NCBI RefSeq assembly: GCF_026340675.1
Contig: NZ_JAPEOX010000001.1
Span: forward strand, 2,232,001-2,296,000
Direction: 5' to 3'
From: Streptomyces sp. NBC_01264
GTDB taxonomy: Bacteria > Actinomycetota > Actinomycetes > Streptomycetales > Streptomycetaceae
DNA length: 64,000 bases
Both the position numbers and the translations under genes were made by a program. The notes beneath the pieces are model-generated. The model had not been told where the DNA came from, did no database searches, and was given only the letters and a program-made list of their open reading frames with translations. Positions 8,089-17,828 of the stretch are shown one piece after another. How positions within the stretch are numbered: the first letter of the stretch is position 1; each line of letters begins with the position of its first letter.

Positions 8089-8133
8089 AGCCCCCGCCGG
8101 AGGCGACCTGACAGGTCGCCTCCGGCGGGGGCT
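8089..8133. terminator. Perfect 45-base palindrome, bidirectional terminator
   Basis: The arms 8089-8110 and 8112-8133 are exact reverse complements (22 bp) around a central A; in RNA the loop would be GAC. It lies between the convergent HTH gene and priA and can form from either strand. There is no clear U-tract, as is usual for Streptomyces terminators. Confidence 0.85.
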
Positions 8134-8219
8134 CCGTCGTCCCCCGCCCGGGCCGGACCCGCCGCCCTGCGGGGCTGTCCCCTACCCGCAGGGCCGACCC
8201 GCCGCAGCCCGGACAGGGC

Positions 8220-10346
8220 CTAGCCGATGTCCAACGGGTCGATCCGGATCCGCACCGCCTCCGACGCCGGGACGCCCCGGGCCATGCGGGCCGCCTGCGC
8301 GGACTTCAGCGCGGCCGCCAGCGCGGCCCCGCTCCCCGGCGGCACCCGCACCAGCGCCCGCTCCCCCGCGGACGGCTCCCCCCGGAGCCCGGGCATCGGC
8401 ACGGGCCCCAGCACCTCCGCGTCCGGCGGCAGCCCGGCTCCCGCCAGGAAGGCCGAGACGGCCTCCGCGCTACCACCCGCGACCGCCGCCATCCGGGAAA
8501 CCGGCGGGAACCCGAGCTCCGCCCGCTCCGCGAGCTCCCGCACCGCGTGCCCCACAGGATCCCACCGCACCAGCGCCTGGACCGGCCTCAGCGTCGGCTC
8601 GGCGACCACCACCACCTGCCCGTCCCCGCGTACCAGCGAGGCCGCCGCGATCCACCGCCGCAGCGCGTCCTCGCTCGCCCGCAGGTCGGGCCGGCTCAGC
8701 ATGGCCCAGCCGTCCAGCAGCAGCGCCGCCGCGTACCCGGCGCCCGCCGCGACGGGCTCGGCGCCTGGCGTGGACACCACCAGCGCGGGCCGGTCCGGCA
8801 CCTCGTCCAGGATGTGGTCGCGCCCGGAGGTCCGTACGGGTACGGCCGGGAAGGCCCGCCCCAGCTCCTCGGCGGTCCGCCGCGCTCCCACCACCTGGGC
8901 CCGCAGCCGGAACGATCCGCACTCCTCGCAGTGCCAGGACGGCTCGGCCCGCCCGCACCACCCGCAGTGCAGGTCCCGCTGGTCGGGAGCCTCCAGCGGC
9001 CCCGCGCAGACCGTGCACCGCGCGGGCGTCCGGCACCGCTCGCACGCCAGCCGGGGCACGTAGCCCCGCCGTGGCACCTGTACGAGCACGGGCCCGGTCT
9101 TCAGTCCCTCCCGTACGGTCTCCCACGCGAGGCTCGGCAGCCGGGCGGCCCGCGCGGCCCCGTCGCGGGCCAGCAGCTCGTCTCCGACGGTCCGGATCCG
9201 GGGCGCGTACGTGCGCACCGTCTCGCGGTCGGCGACCAGCGGCCGGGCCCAGCCGGACTCGACGAGCTGCGCGGCCTCCACCGTGCAGCTGGTGCTGCCC
9301 ACCAGGAACGCGCAGCCGTCGGTGACCGCGCGCAGTTCCAGCACCTCCCGCACGTGCGGGAAGGGGGCGTGGACGTCGCTGTGGCTGGAGTCGCCGTCGT
9401 CCCAGACGGCGACGAGCCCGAGGTCCCGTACGGGAGCGAACATCGCCGCCCGGGTGCCGACCACGGCCCGCACCGAGCCCCTGCTGACGGCCAGCCACTC
9501 GCGGTAGCGCTTCTCCGGCCCCGACTCGGCGGTCAGCAGCGCGTGCCTCCCCTCACCGAGCAGGGCGGTGAGCGCCGCGTCGACACGGGCCGCGGTGCGC
9601 CCGTCGGGGACCACCGCGAGGGCGCCGCGTCCGGAGGCGAGCGTGGCGGCCATGGCGCGGGCCAGCTCGTCGGCCCAGCCGGGGCCGGGCAGGGCCGTCC
9701 ACACGGCGCGCGGGGTTCCGCCGCCCGCCAGGGCCCGCAGGAAGCCGGGGCCGGCTCCGTACCGCTCCCAGCCGGCGGGCTCGGGCGCGGCGGGCGGGGG
9801 CAGTGGTTCGGGGGACGGCTTGGACTCGGCGCGGGCGCTGCGCGCGGGCAGGGCGAGCTGGAGCACGTCGGCGAGGCTGCCGGCGTACCGGTCGGCGACG
9901 GCGCGGGCGAGGGCGAGCATGCGGGGGCCGAGCACGACCTCGGGCGAGACGACCTGGGCGAGGGCGGCGAGGGCTCCGTCGTAGTCGGACTCGGCGCGGC
10001 GCTCGATGACGAAGCCGTCGATGAGCCCGCCGCCCTCGCGGCGGCCGCCGTGGACCCGGTGGGAGCCCGCGCCGAAGCGGACCCGGACGCGGACGCCGGG
10101 CTGGGCGGACTCGGAGAGCTCGGCGGGGACGGCGTAGTCGAAGAGCCGGTCGAGGTGGAGCACGCCCTTGTTGACCAGGACCCGGGCCACGGGCAGTTCC
10201 TCGGCCACGGAGGCTCCGCGCCAGGTACGGGGCTTGGCCTTGGGTGCCTTGGCCTTCGCCTCGGCGACCATCTCCCGCATCAGCGCCAGCTGCTCCGGCG
10301 GGGAATCGTTCGCGCTGCTCACACCCGCATTCTTACCAAACACCAC
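8220..10346 (-). CDS. priA: Primosomal protein N' PriA, actinobacterial form lacking helicase motifs
   Basis: The protein matches PriA in its N-terminal 3'-DNA-binding domain (ARVLVNKGVLHLDRLFDYAVP) and its zinc-binding region. Cysteine pairs there read CERC, CTVC, CGWC and CEEC (about residues 430-480). The helicase core is degenerate: no Walker A GxGKT is present, and the DEAH-box position reads VWDDGDSS. This is a known trait of actinobacterial PriA, which is thought to lack helicase activity yet still take part in replication restart. The length is 708 residues from GTG 10346; GTG 10322 (VSSANDSPPEQ) is an equally plausible start. Confidence 0.9.
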   Translation of the reverse strand: MVFGKNAGVSSANDSPPEQLALMREMVAEAKAKAPKAKPRTWRGASVAEELPVARVLVNKGVLHLDRLFDYAVPAELSESAQPGVRVRVRFGAGSHRVHGGRREGGGLIDGFVIERRAESDYDGALAALAQVVSPEVVLGPRMLALARAVADRYAGSLADVLQLALPARSARAESKPSPEPLPPPAAPEPAGWERYGAGPGFLRALAGGGTPRAVWTALPGPGWADELARAMAATLASGRGALAVVPDGRTAARVDAALTALLGEGRHALLTAESGPEKRYREWLAVSRGSVRAVVGTRAAMFAPVRDLGLVAVWDDGDSSHSDVHAPFPHVREVLELRAVTDGCAFLVGSTSCTVEAAQLVESGWARPLVADRETVRTYAPRIRTVGDELLARDGAARAARLPSLAWETVREGLKTGPVLVQVPRRGYVPRLACERCRTPARCTVCAGPLEAPDQRDLHCGWCGRAEPSWHCEECGSFRLRAQVVGARRTAEELGRAFPAVPVRTSGRDHILDEVPDRPALVVSTPGAEPVAAGAGYAAALLLDGWAMLSRPDLRASEDALRRWIAAASLVRGDGQVVVVAEPTLRPVQALVRWDPVGHAVRELAERAELGFPPVSRMAAVAGGSAEAVSAFLAGAGLPPDAEVLGPVPMPGLRGEPSAGERALVRVPPGSGAALAAALKSAQAARMARGVPASEAVRIRIDPLDIG

Positions 10347-10514
10347 CGACAGCGGCGGGCACGGTGCACACGGCCCTCCCGAGATCAGGTCGGGCGGCGG
10401 CGGTCCTGCGGTCCTTCAACACGGGCTCGTACCCGCTCCAGATGAAGCCGTCGCCCCGCGCACCGGGAGGGCTGCGCCAGCCTATCCACGCGGCACGGGC
10501 CGCACCAACGGAAT

Positions 10515-10545
10515 ACGGCCCCGGACCACGAGGGTCCGGGGCCGT
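10515..10545 (-). terminator. Hairpin terminator downstream of metK
   Basis: ACGGCCCCGGACC (10515-10527) pairs perfectly with GGTCCGGGGCCGT (10533-10545) around a 5-base loop, just after the metK stop codon on the minus strand. Confidence 0.8.
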
Positions 10546-10574
10546 CCGTCGATCAGGCGTCGACCAGGCCGGTA

Positions 10575-11783
<1,209 letters not shown>

Positions 11784-11978
11784 AACGCTCCCTGGGGTTG
11801 CAGCGGCTGCTGGCTGAAATATTGGTGGAACCACATCGGAGGCTGCGCCCGATCACGTTCCGGCTGCAGTTTATCGGTCGCCACCGTTCGCCGGACCACC
11901 CGTCTCGCCCTATGGGAGCCGTGTGACCTGCGACACTCCATTCTTACCCAAGGAACAGCCTGCGGAAAGGGCCTCCGC

Positions 11979-13196
11979 TCAGGCGCGTCGCTCCGCGAGT
12001 CGCGGTGCCACCTGATCCCAAATCACGTCTGCCAGCGATTCCTTCGGACCGTAGGGGACCGCGAGCTCGCTTCCGTCGGAGGACAGGATGACCGCTTCGT
12101 TCTCCTCGGAACCAAAGGTCTTCGCCTCGCCCACCTCATTGACGACGAGAAGGTCACACCCCTTGCGGAGGAGCTTGCTCCGCCCGTTGGCGAGGACGTC
12201 GTCGGTCTCGGCGGCGAACCCGACCACCACCTGGCCCTCCCGGGCCCGGTCGGCGGAAATCTCCGCGAGAATGTCCGGATTGCGTACGAGGGCGACCGGC
12301 GCGGGCTCCTGCCCGTCCTTCTTCTTGATCTTCCCGCCCGCGTACTCGGCCGGCCGGAAGTCGGCCACCGCCGCGGCCATCACCACCGCGTCGGCGTCCG
12401 CGGCGGCCTTGAGCACGGCCTCGCGCAGCTGCAGGGCCGTCCCGACCCGTACGAGGTCCGCCCCGGCGGGGTCGGCGAGCGCGGTGTTGGCGGAGACCAG
12501 GGTGACCCGGGCCCCGCGGGCGACCGCGGTACGGGCGAGGGCGTAGCCCTGCTTGCCGGAGGAACGGTTGCCGAGGAAGCGGACCGGGTCCAGCGGCTCG
12601 CGCGTACCGCCCGCGCTGATCACCACGTGCCGCCCGGCGAGGTCGGGCTCGGCGACTCCGCGGGCGATCACCCTTGCGCACACCTCGAAGATCTCCTCGG
12701 GGTCGGGCAGCCGCCCCTTGCCGGTGTCCTTGCCGGTGAGCCGGCCGACGGCCGGCTCGATGACCACGGCGCCGCGCCGGCGCAGCGTGGCCACGTTCTC
12801 CTGTGTGGCCGGGTGCTCCCACATCTCGGTGTGCATCGCGGGTGCGAACACCATCGGGCAACGCGCGGTGAGCAGGGTATTGGTCAGCAGGTCGTCGGCG
12901 AGCCCGTGGGCGGCCTTGGCCAGCATGTCGGCCGTGGCCGGGGCGACGACGACGAGGTCGGCGGACTGTCCGATGCGCACGTGCGGCACCTCGTGGACGC
13001 TCTCCCAGACCTCGGTGGAGGCCGGGTTCCCCGAGAGGGCGGCCCAGGTGGCCTCCCCGACGAAGTTCAGCGACGCCGCCGTCGGGACCACGCGGACCTC
13101 GTGCCCGGACTCGGTCAGCCGGCGCAGCAGCTCGCACGCCTTGTAAGCGGCGATCCCGCCACTGACTCCGAGCACGACCTTCGGCTTACCCACCAC
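11979..13196 (-). CDS. coaBC: Bifunctional phosphopantothenoylcysteine decarboxylase / phosphopantothenate-cysteine ligase
   Basis: This enzyme catalyses two coenzyme A steps, joining cysteine to 4'-phosphopantothenate (CoaB) and decarboxylating the product (CoaC). The N-terminal flavin-binding CoaC domain shows GVSGGIAAYK and the substrate-flap region APAMHTEMWEHPA. The C-terminal CoaB domain starts near residue 185 with ISAGGTREPLDPVRF, NRSSGKQGYALA, and KIKKKDGQ. The 405-residue length is standard. It lies between rpoZ and metK on the same strand, the usual actinobacterial order. Confidence 0.96.
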   Translation of the reverse strand: MVGKPKVVLGVSGGIAAYKACELLRRLTESGHEVRVVPTAASLNFVGEATWAALSGNPASTEVWESVHEVPHVRIGQSADLVVVAPATADMLAKAAHGLADDLLTNTLLTARCPMVFAPAMHTEMWEHPATQENVATLRRRGAVVIEPAVGRLTGKDTGKGRLPDPEEIFEVCARVIARGVAEPDLAGRHVVISAGGTREPLDPVRFLGNRSSGKQGYALARTAVARGARVTLVSANTALADPAGADLVRVGTALQLREAVLKAAADADAVVMAAAVADFRPAEYAGGKIKKKDGQEPAPVALVRNPDILAEISADRAREGQVVVGFAAETDDVLANGRSKLLRKGCDLLVVNEVGEAKTFGSEENEAVILSSDGSELAVPYGPKESLADVIWDQVAPRLAERRA

Positions 13197-13249
13197 ACAC
13201 GCCCCTTCGGCTGACTGTGACGACTGACTGCGACGACACCTCTATGACA

Positions 13250-13288
13250 CACCACAGGCCCGGCAGATGTTCTGCCGGGCCTGTGGTG
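13250..13288 (-). terminator. Hairpin terminator downstream of rpoZ
   Basis: An exact 18-bp stem (13250-13267 with 13271-13288) with a 3-base loop lies 17 bases after the rpoZ stop. It separates the gmk-rpoZ group from coaBC. Confidence 0.85.
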
Positions 13289-13304
13289 AAAGGACACTCG
13301 TGCC

Positions 13305-13577
13305 TTACTGAGCCGGGGCCTCGATGGCCTCGGAGGTCAGCAGACCCGCGTTGATCTCGCGCAGCGCGATCGAAAGCGGCTTCTCGTGGACGTGGGTGTC
13401 CACCAGCGGGCCGACGTACTCGAGCAGGCCCTCACCGAGCTGCGAGTAGTACGCGTTGATCTGACGGGCACGCTTGGCCGCGTAGATCACGAGGCTGTAC
13501 TTCGAGTCCGTGGCCTCGAGCAGCTCGTCGATCGGCGGGTTGATGATGCCCTCGGGCGCAGTAATGGAAGAGGACAC
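13305..13577 (-). CDS. rpoZ: RNA polymerase omega subunit
   Basis: This 90-residue protein binds the beta' subunit and helps RNA polymerase assembly. Family features are [31 protein letters not shown] and the C-terminal [15 protein letters not shown]. The start is at 13577. It is downstream of gmk on the same strand, an arrangement (gmk-rpoZ-coaBC) common across bacteria. Confidence 0.97.
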   Translation of the reverse strand: MSSSITAPEGIINPPIDELLEATDSKYSLVIYAAKRARQINAYYSQLGEGLLEYVGPLVDTHVHEKPLSIALREINAGLLTSEAIEAPAQ

Positions 13578-13656
13578 GCTCTACCTTCCGAAGATGGGGT
13601 AATACCTAGAAGTGTCGATTTCGGACCGTTCGGACCGGTTGAACACCGGTCAACGA

Positions 13657-14220
13657 TCAGACGACATTCATCAAGGCTAGCAGCTCGCGCGCGACGTCCT
13701 CGACCGAGGTGTTGACCAGGGTGGTGTCGAACTCGGATTCGGCAGCAAGTTCGATCTTGGCAGCGCCGAGTCTGCGCTCGACGACCTCCGCCGTTTCGGT
13801 GCCCCGGCCGGTGAGCCGGCGGACCAGCTCGTCCCAGCTCGGAGGAGCCAGGAAGACCAGCTGTGCCTCGGACATGGACTCGCGTACGAGCCGTGCGCCC
13901 TGGAGGTCGATCTCCAGCAGGACCGGCTCGCCGTTCTCCAGGCGTTCCAGCACTGCGCCGCGCGGTGTGCCGTAGCGGTTGCCCGCGAACTCGGCCCACT
14001 CCAGCAGCTCGCCATTGGCGATCAGCTTGTCGAACTCGTCGTCGTTGACGAAGAAATAGTGGACTCCGTGTCGCTCACCGGGCCGCGGCTTGCGGGTGGT
14101 GGCCGACACCGAGAGCCAGACCTCGGGGTGAACCTTGCGCATATGCGCGACGACCGTGCTCTTGCCGACCCCCGAAGGGCCGGAGAGCACGGTCAGCCGC
14201 GGACGAACCTCTGCTGCCAT
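13657..14220 (-). CDS. gmk: Guanylate kinase
   Basis: Gmk phosphorylates GMP to GDP with ATP. The 187-residue protein shows the P-loop [10 protein letters not shown] near residue 12, the GMP-binding [13 protein letters not shown], and YFF plus [14 protein letters not shown]. The start ATG 14220 ([14 protein letters not shown]) matches family length. The frame is open upstream to 14349 but that part overlaps mihF and looks non-coding. There is no obvious Shine-Dalgarno sequence. It is 61 bases downstream of mihF. As GMP kinase it feeds the substrate pool of the (p)ppGpp enzyme Rel encoded elsewhere in this window. Confidence 0.95.
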   Translation of the reverse strand: MAAEVRPRLTVLSGPSGVGKSTVVAHMRKVHPEVWLSVSATTRKPRPGERHGVHYFFVNDDEFDKLIANGELLEWAEFAGNRYGTPRGAVLERLENGEPVLLEIDLQGARLVRESMSEAQLVFLAPPSWDELVRRLTGRGTETAEVVERRLGAAKIELAAESEFDTTLVNTSVEDVARELLALMNVV

Positions 14221-14281
14221 AGAGCGATTATCCAGCTTCTCGGGACTGCCTGAGAACGCCGGGAGAACTTCGGACGACGCC

Positions 14282-14605
14282 TTAGGCGGCGTTGCCGCCG
14301 AACTCACGCTCCAGAGAGGCGATCTGGTTGGAACCGAGACCTCGGACACGCCGGGACTCGGAGATGCCGAGGCGCTCCATGAGCTGCTTGGCGCGCACCT
14401 TGCCGACGCCGGGCAGGGACTCCAGGAGAGCGGAAACCTTCATCTTGCCGATGACGTCGTTCTCCTGCCCCATCTTGATGACGTCATGCAAGGAGGCGCC
14501 GGAGTGCTTGAGTCGATTCTTCACCTCGGCCCGCTCCCGGCGAGCCGCGGCGGCCTTTTCGAGCGCTGCTGCGCGCTGTTCAGGGGTAAGGGGCGGAAGA
14601 GCCAC
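14282..14605 (-). CDS. mihF: Integration host factor, actinobacterial type (mIHF/sIHF)
   Basis: This 107-residue nucleoid-associated protein binds DNA without strong sequence specificity, shapes topology and affects development in Streptomyces. The N-terminal long helix ([24 protein letters not shown]) is followed by a helix-two-turn-helix core with [19 protein letters not shown] and the DNA-contacting [11 protein letters not shown]. The start is GTG 14605 with GAGGTGA upstream, giving the known length; the upstream 21-codon extension is rejected. In Streptomyces it lies between pyrF and gmk. Here pyrK-pyrDB separate it from pyrF. Confidence 0.95.
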   Translation of the reverse strand: MALPPLTPEQRAAALEKAAAARRERAEVKNRLKHSGASLHDVIKMGQENDVIGKMKVSALLESLPGVGKVRAKQLMERLGISESRRVRGLGSNQIASLEREFGGNAA

Positions 14606-14850
14606 GCCTACGTCACCTCGGATGTCGAACTGTCGGATACGGACCAGTGGAATGCCGGGAGGCATCACACCAGGCGAGCCCCCGAACAGCGGTGGTGCTC
14701 GATCGCTGCTCGTTCACTCTGCTCGGAGACTAGCGGCCATGACCGCTCCAGTCAGCGAGAACGGACGAAAAGTCCTGGTCAGCCTCCACTGAACCGTACA
14801 TCACGGACAAACCACCCCGGTTTTGTCCGGTGAAGGACGTTCGAATTTCG

Positions 14851-15816
14851 TCAGAGAGTGCGATGAGCGCGTCCGACGGCGTCCTCGAAGGCCCCGATCC
14901 CGCGTGCGGCGAGTGCCGCGCGCAGGTCGTCCCGGATCCTCAGCGGCGCGGACGGATCGTTGAACAGGGCAGTCCCCACGGCCACGCCCGAGGCCCCCGC
15001 GAGGACGAATTCGAGCGCGTCACGGCCGGAGGCGATCCCGCCCATCCCGAGGATGGGGACCCGCCGGACTGCGCCCGCCAGCATCGCCCCGTGCACCTGG
15101 TAGACGCAGCGGACGGCGACGGGCCGGATCGCCGGGCCGGAGAGGCCCCCGGTGACCCCGGCGAGGGCCGGGCGCATGGTGTCGGTGTCGATGGTCATCC
15201 CGAGGACGGTGTTGATCATCGAGAGCCCGTCGGCGCCCGCCTCCGTACACGCGGCCGCGATGTCCGTGATCCGCGTCACATCGGGGGTCAGCTTGGCGTA
15301 GAGGGGCAGTGCGGGGTCGGCCGCCGCCCTGACCGCCTTGACCACCTCGAAGGAGGCGTCGGCGTCACAGGCGAAGACGAGACCCCGGTTCGCGACGTTG
15401 GGGCAGGAGATGTTGGCCTCGATGCCGACCACGCCGGGCTGCCCGGTCAGCCGGGCGGCCGCCTCGGCGAACTCCTCCGTACGCTCCCCCGCGACCGATA
15501 CGAGGACCCGTGCCCCGCGCTCGGCCAGCCAGGGCAGCTCGTGCTCGACGAAGTGGTCGATGCCGGAGCCCTGGAGCCCGATGGAGTTCAGCATCCCGCT
15601 GGGGGTCTCGGCCATGCGGGGCGTGGCGCGGCCGGAGCGGACGTACGGCATCACGGTCTTGGTGGTGATGGTGCCGAGCTCGTGCAGGGGCGTGAACCGG
15701 TGCAGCTCGCGGCCGTAGCCGGCGCAGCCGGAGGCGGTGGAGACGGGGTTGGGGAGGGTGACGTGCGCGCCGAGGGGCGCGGACATGTCGACGTCTTCGG
15801 GGTTCAGGGCGTTCAC
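14851..15816 (-). CDS. pyrDB: Dihydroorotate dehydrogenase, class 1B catalytic subunit
   Basis: This FMN enzyme oxidises dihydroorotate to orotate. In class 1B it works with PyrK to pass electrons to NAD+. The class 1 catalytic cysteine is present (C138 in ANISCPN). Other family segments are NPVSTASGCAGYG, KTVMPYVRSG and the C-terminal ILGMGGIASGRDALEFVLAGASGVAVGTA. The 321-residue soluble length and the lack of an N-terminal membrane helix separate it from the class 2 enzyme at 17825. It starts at GTG 15816 and overlaps pyrK by 4 bases (GTGA). Finding both classes in one pyrimidine locus is unusual. Confidence 0.92.
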   Translation of the reverse strand: MNALNPEDVDMSAPLGAHVTLPNPVSTASGCAGYGRELHRFTPLHELGTITTKTVMPYVRSGRATPRMAETPSGMLNSIGLQGSGIDHFVEHELPWLAERGARVLVSVAGERTEEFAEAAARLTGQPGVVGIEANISCPNVANRGLVFACDADASFEVVKAVRAAADPALPLYAKLTPDVTRITDIAAACTEAGADGLSMINTVLGMTIDTDTMRPALAGVTGGLSGPAIRPVAVRCVYQVHGAMLAGAVRRVPILGMGGIASGRDALEFVLAGASGVAVGTALFNDPSAPLRIRDDLRAALAARGIGAFEDAVGRAHRTL

Positions 15817-16703
15817 CGGGCCTCACTCGCCTTCGGGGTCATGGCGGCCGCGCCTTCGAGGTCCTCGGGGAGGGTTCCGGCGTCGTCCCAGCGGACGGTG
15901 GCGCCGTCGAAGACGGGGCCGGATGTGCAGGAGCGAAGGAAGCGGGTGACCCCGTCGGGGCCGGTGACGGGCAGGACGCAGCTCATGCAGATCCCGATGC
16001 CGCAGGCCATCGCCTCTTCGACGGCGGTGTGACTGGCGGCTCCGGCGGCGGTGGCGATCTCCGTGACGGCCTTGAGCATGCCCATCGGGCCGCAGGAGTG
16101 GACCTCGGTGGCGCCGGTCACCGTGATGGCCTCGAAGAGCGCGTCGGTCACCCGGCCGCGCCGTCCGGCCGAACCGTCGTCCGTGACCACGTACACGTGC
16201 TCGGCGAGGGCCTCGGCCCGCTCGACCCCGAACAGCCGGTCCGCGGTGGCCGCGCCGAGCACGAAGGCGACCCGGCCGCCGCGCCCGAGGATCTCCTCGG
16301 CGAGGGCGAACATCGGGGCGCTGCCGTAGCCGCCGGCGACGAGGACCGCACCGACGGGTCCGTCGGGGAGCGGGAAGGGGGTGCCGAGGGGAGCGATGAG
16401 GTCGACGGTGTCGCCGGGGCGGTGCGCGGCGAGCGCCCTGGTCCCTCGGCCGGCCTCGGCGAAGACGAACTCGACGGTGCCCTGGTCCGGGTCGGCGCGG
16501 TGGATGGAGAAGGCGCGGCGCAGCAGCATCGCCGAGTCCCGGCCGCCGATGGCGAGGGCGCCGAAGTGGCCGGGGCGCACGCCGGTGACGCCGGGGGCGT
16601 CGAGGACGAGGTGGTGGTAGGCCCCTACGGGCGTGATCCGCCGGATCGTGGCGGCGGTCTGTACAGGGGGCACGCGGGGCGCTCCGTCCGGGGTAGGGGC
16701 CAT
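15813..16703 (-). CDS. pyrK: Dihydroorotate dehydrogenase electron transfer subunit
   Basis: PyrK carries FAD and a [2Fe-2S] cluster and shuttles electrons from PyrDB to NAD+. The flavin-binding segment is LRRAFSIHRADPD and the NAD-binding part is VLVAGGYGSAPMFALAEEI. The cluster cysteines are in ACGIGICMSCVLPV plus RSCTSGPVF, a complete CX4CX2C...C set. ATG 16703 is preferred because a G-rich Shine-Dalgarno-like run precedes it; ATG 16724 is seven codons upstream. The gene is separated from pyrF by a dispersed repeat, so it may not share the pyr operon transcript. Confidence 0.9.
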   Translation of the reverse strand: MAPTPDGAPRVPPVQTAATIRRITPVGAYHHLVLDAPGVTGVRPGHFGALAIGGRDSAMLLRRAFSIHRADPDQGTVEFVFAEAGRGTRALAAHRPGDTVDLIAPLGTPFPLPDGPVGAVLVAGGYGSAPMFALAEEILGRGGRVAFVLGAATADRLFGVERAEALAEHVYVVTDDGSAGRRGRVTDALFEAITVTGATEVHSCGPMGMLKAVTEIATAAGAASHTAVEEAMACGIGICMSCVLPVTGPDGVTRFLRSCTSGPVFDGATVRWDDAGTLPEDLEGAAAMTPKASEAR

Positions 16704-16780
16704 AACCCCCCACCCCATGATCACCCAGGGCCCACCCCCACCACACCGGTCCGAAGCCCCGACCCGACGGGCCGTACGCC

Positions 16781-16968
16781 CTTCCCGTCCCCGGGGGCAG
16801 CCCCCGGCCCCCCGCTCCTCAAACGCCGGAGGGGCTGGGTAGATCCAGCCTCGCCGGCGTTTGAGGCGCGGGGGTCCGGGGCGGAGCCCCAGGGGGTCCG
16901 GGCAGCGCCCGGGGAACGGTGGAAGGGCGGGTAGGGGACAGCCCCGCCGGGCCGCGCCCCGGGGTGCC
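16781..16968. repeat. Dispersed intergenic repeat, copy A
   Basis: The pyrF-pyrK spacer contains the block also found at 45690, 51590 and 58680: CCGGCGTTTGAGG followed by GGGGTCCGGGGCGGAGCCCC and a GGGAACGG...AGGGCGGGTAGGGG tail. This copy also has inverted arms (16818-16838 with 16845-16865, three mismatches). It is non-coding. Confidence 0.8.
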
Positions 16969-16976
16969 GCCCCGGG

Positions 16977-17828
16977 CTAGACCGTGACGGCGGTGCGGAT
17001 CTCCTCCGCGAAGGCGTGCGCCGAGGCGCGCAGCGCCGCCGCGTCAGGCCCGTGCCTCAGGACGCCCCGCGACACGTTCGGGACGACATTGCGGACGGCC
17101 TCGCCGAACACCCCCGCGAGATCCGCCGCGGATGCGCCCTGCGCCCCGATGCCGGGGGCCAGCAGCGGCCCGTTGATGTCCAGGTCGAAGGACGACAGGT
17201 CCCCCAGCGTCGCTCCGACCACGGCTCCGAAGGAGCCCATCGGGGAGGCGCCCGCGTTCTCCGCGGCCAGATGCGCCAGCATCGTCGCCCCGATCGTGCG
17301 CCCGTCGGAGCGCACCGCCCGCTGGACCTCCGCCCCCTCCGGGTTGGAGGTGAGCGCCAGCACGAACAGGCCGGCCCCCGACTCCCGCGCCAGGTCGACG
17401 GCCGGCTTGAGGGAGCCGTAGCCGAGGTAGGGGGAAACCGTCAGCGCGTCGGAGAACAGCGGCGACGAGGGCGAGAGGAAGGTCTCCGCGTACGCGGCCA
17501 TCGTGGAGCCGATGTCACCCCGCTTCGCGTCCATGACGACCAGGGCCCCCGCCGCCCGCGCGTCGGCCACCGTCTGCTCCAGCACCGCGATCCCGCGCGA
17601 GCCGAACCGCTCGAAGAACGCCGCCTGCGGCTTGAAGACCGCGACCGTGTCGGCCAGCGCCTCGACCACCGTCCGGGAGAACTTCTCCAGGCCCGCGATG
17701 TCGTCGTTCAGGCCCCAGGAGGCCAGCAGGGCGGCGTGCGGGTCGATGCCGACGCACAGCGGCCCGCGGGTGTCCATCGCCTCGCGCAGGCGGGTACCGA
17801 AGGGGGTCACGGGAGTCGCAGAGGTCAC
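16977..17828 (-). CDS. pyrF: Orotidine 5'-phosphate decarboxylase
   Basis: PyrF decarboxylates OMP to UMP, the last step of the pathway. The 283-residue sequence is of the longer actinobacterial/mycobacterial type. It has the catalytic motif VMDAKRGDIG (K102 with flanking Asp), the substrate-binding CVGIDPH at the N-terminus and APGIGAQG near residue 230. It overlaps the upstream pyrD by 4 bases (ATGA), indicating translational coupling. It ends the main pyr operon before the dispersed repeat. Confidence 0.96.
   Translation of the reverse strand: MTSATPVTPFGTRLREAMDTRGPLCVGIDPHAALLASWGLNDDIAGLEKFSRTVVEALADTVAVFKPQAAFFERFGSRGIAVLEQTVADARAAGALVVMDAKRGDIGSTMAAYAETFLSPSSPLFSDALTVSPYLGYGSLKPAVDLARESGAGLFVLALTSNPEGAEVQRAVRSDGRTIGATMLAHLAAENAGASPMGSFGAVVGATLGDLSSFDLDINGPLLAPGIGAQGASAADLAGVFGEAVRNVVPNVSRGVLRHGPDAAALRASAHAFAEEIRTAVTV

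Noticed and set aside
11784..11978. Possible SAM riboswitch upstream of metK
   Set aside because: I could not identify the conserved core or a terminator alternative; the gap shows no convincing multi-helix junction by eye.
14221..14349. Longer gmk reading from 14349
   Set aside because: The extra residues overlap the end of mihF and do not resemble guanylate kinase N-termini.
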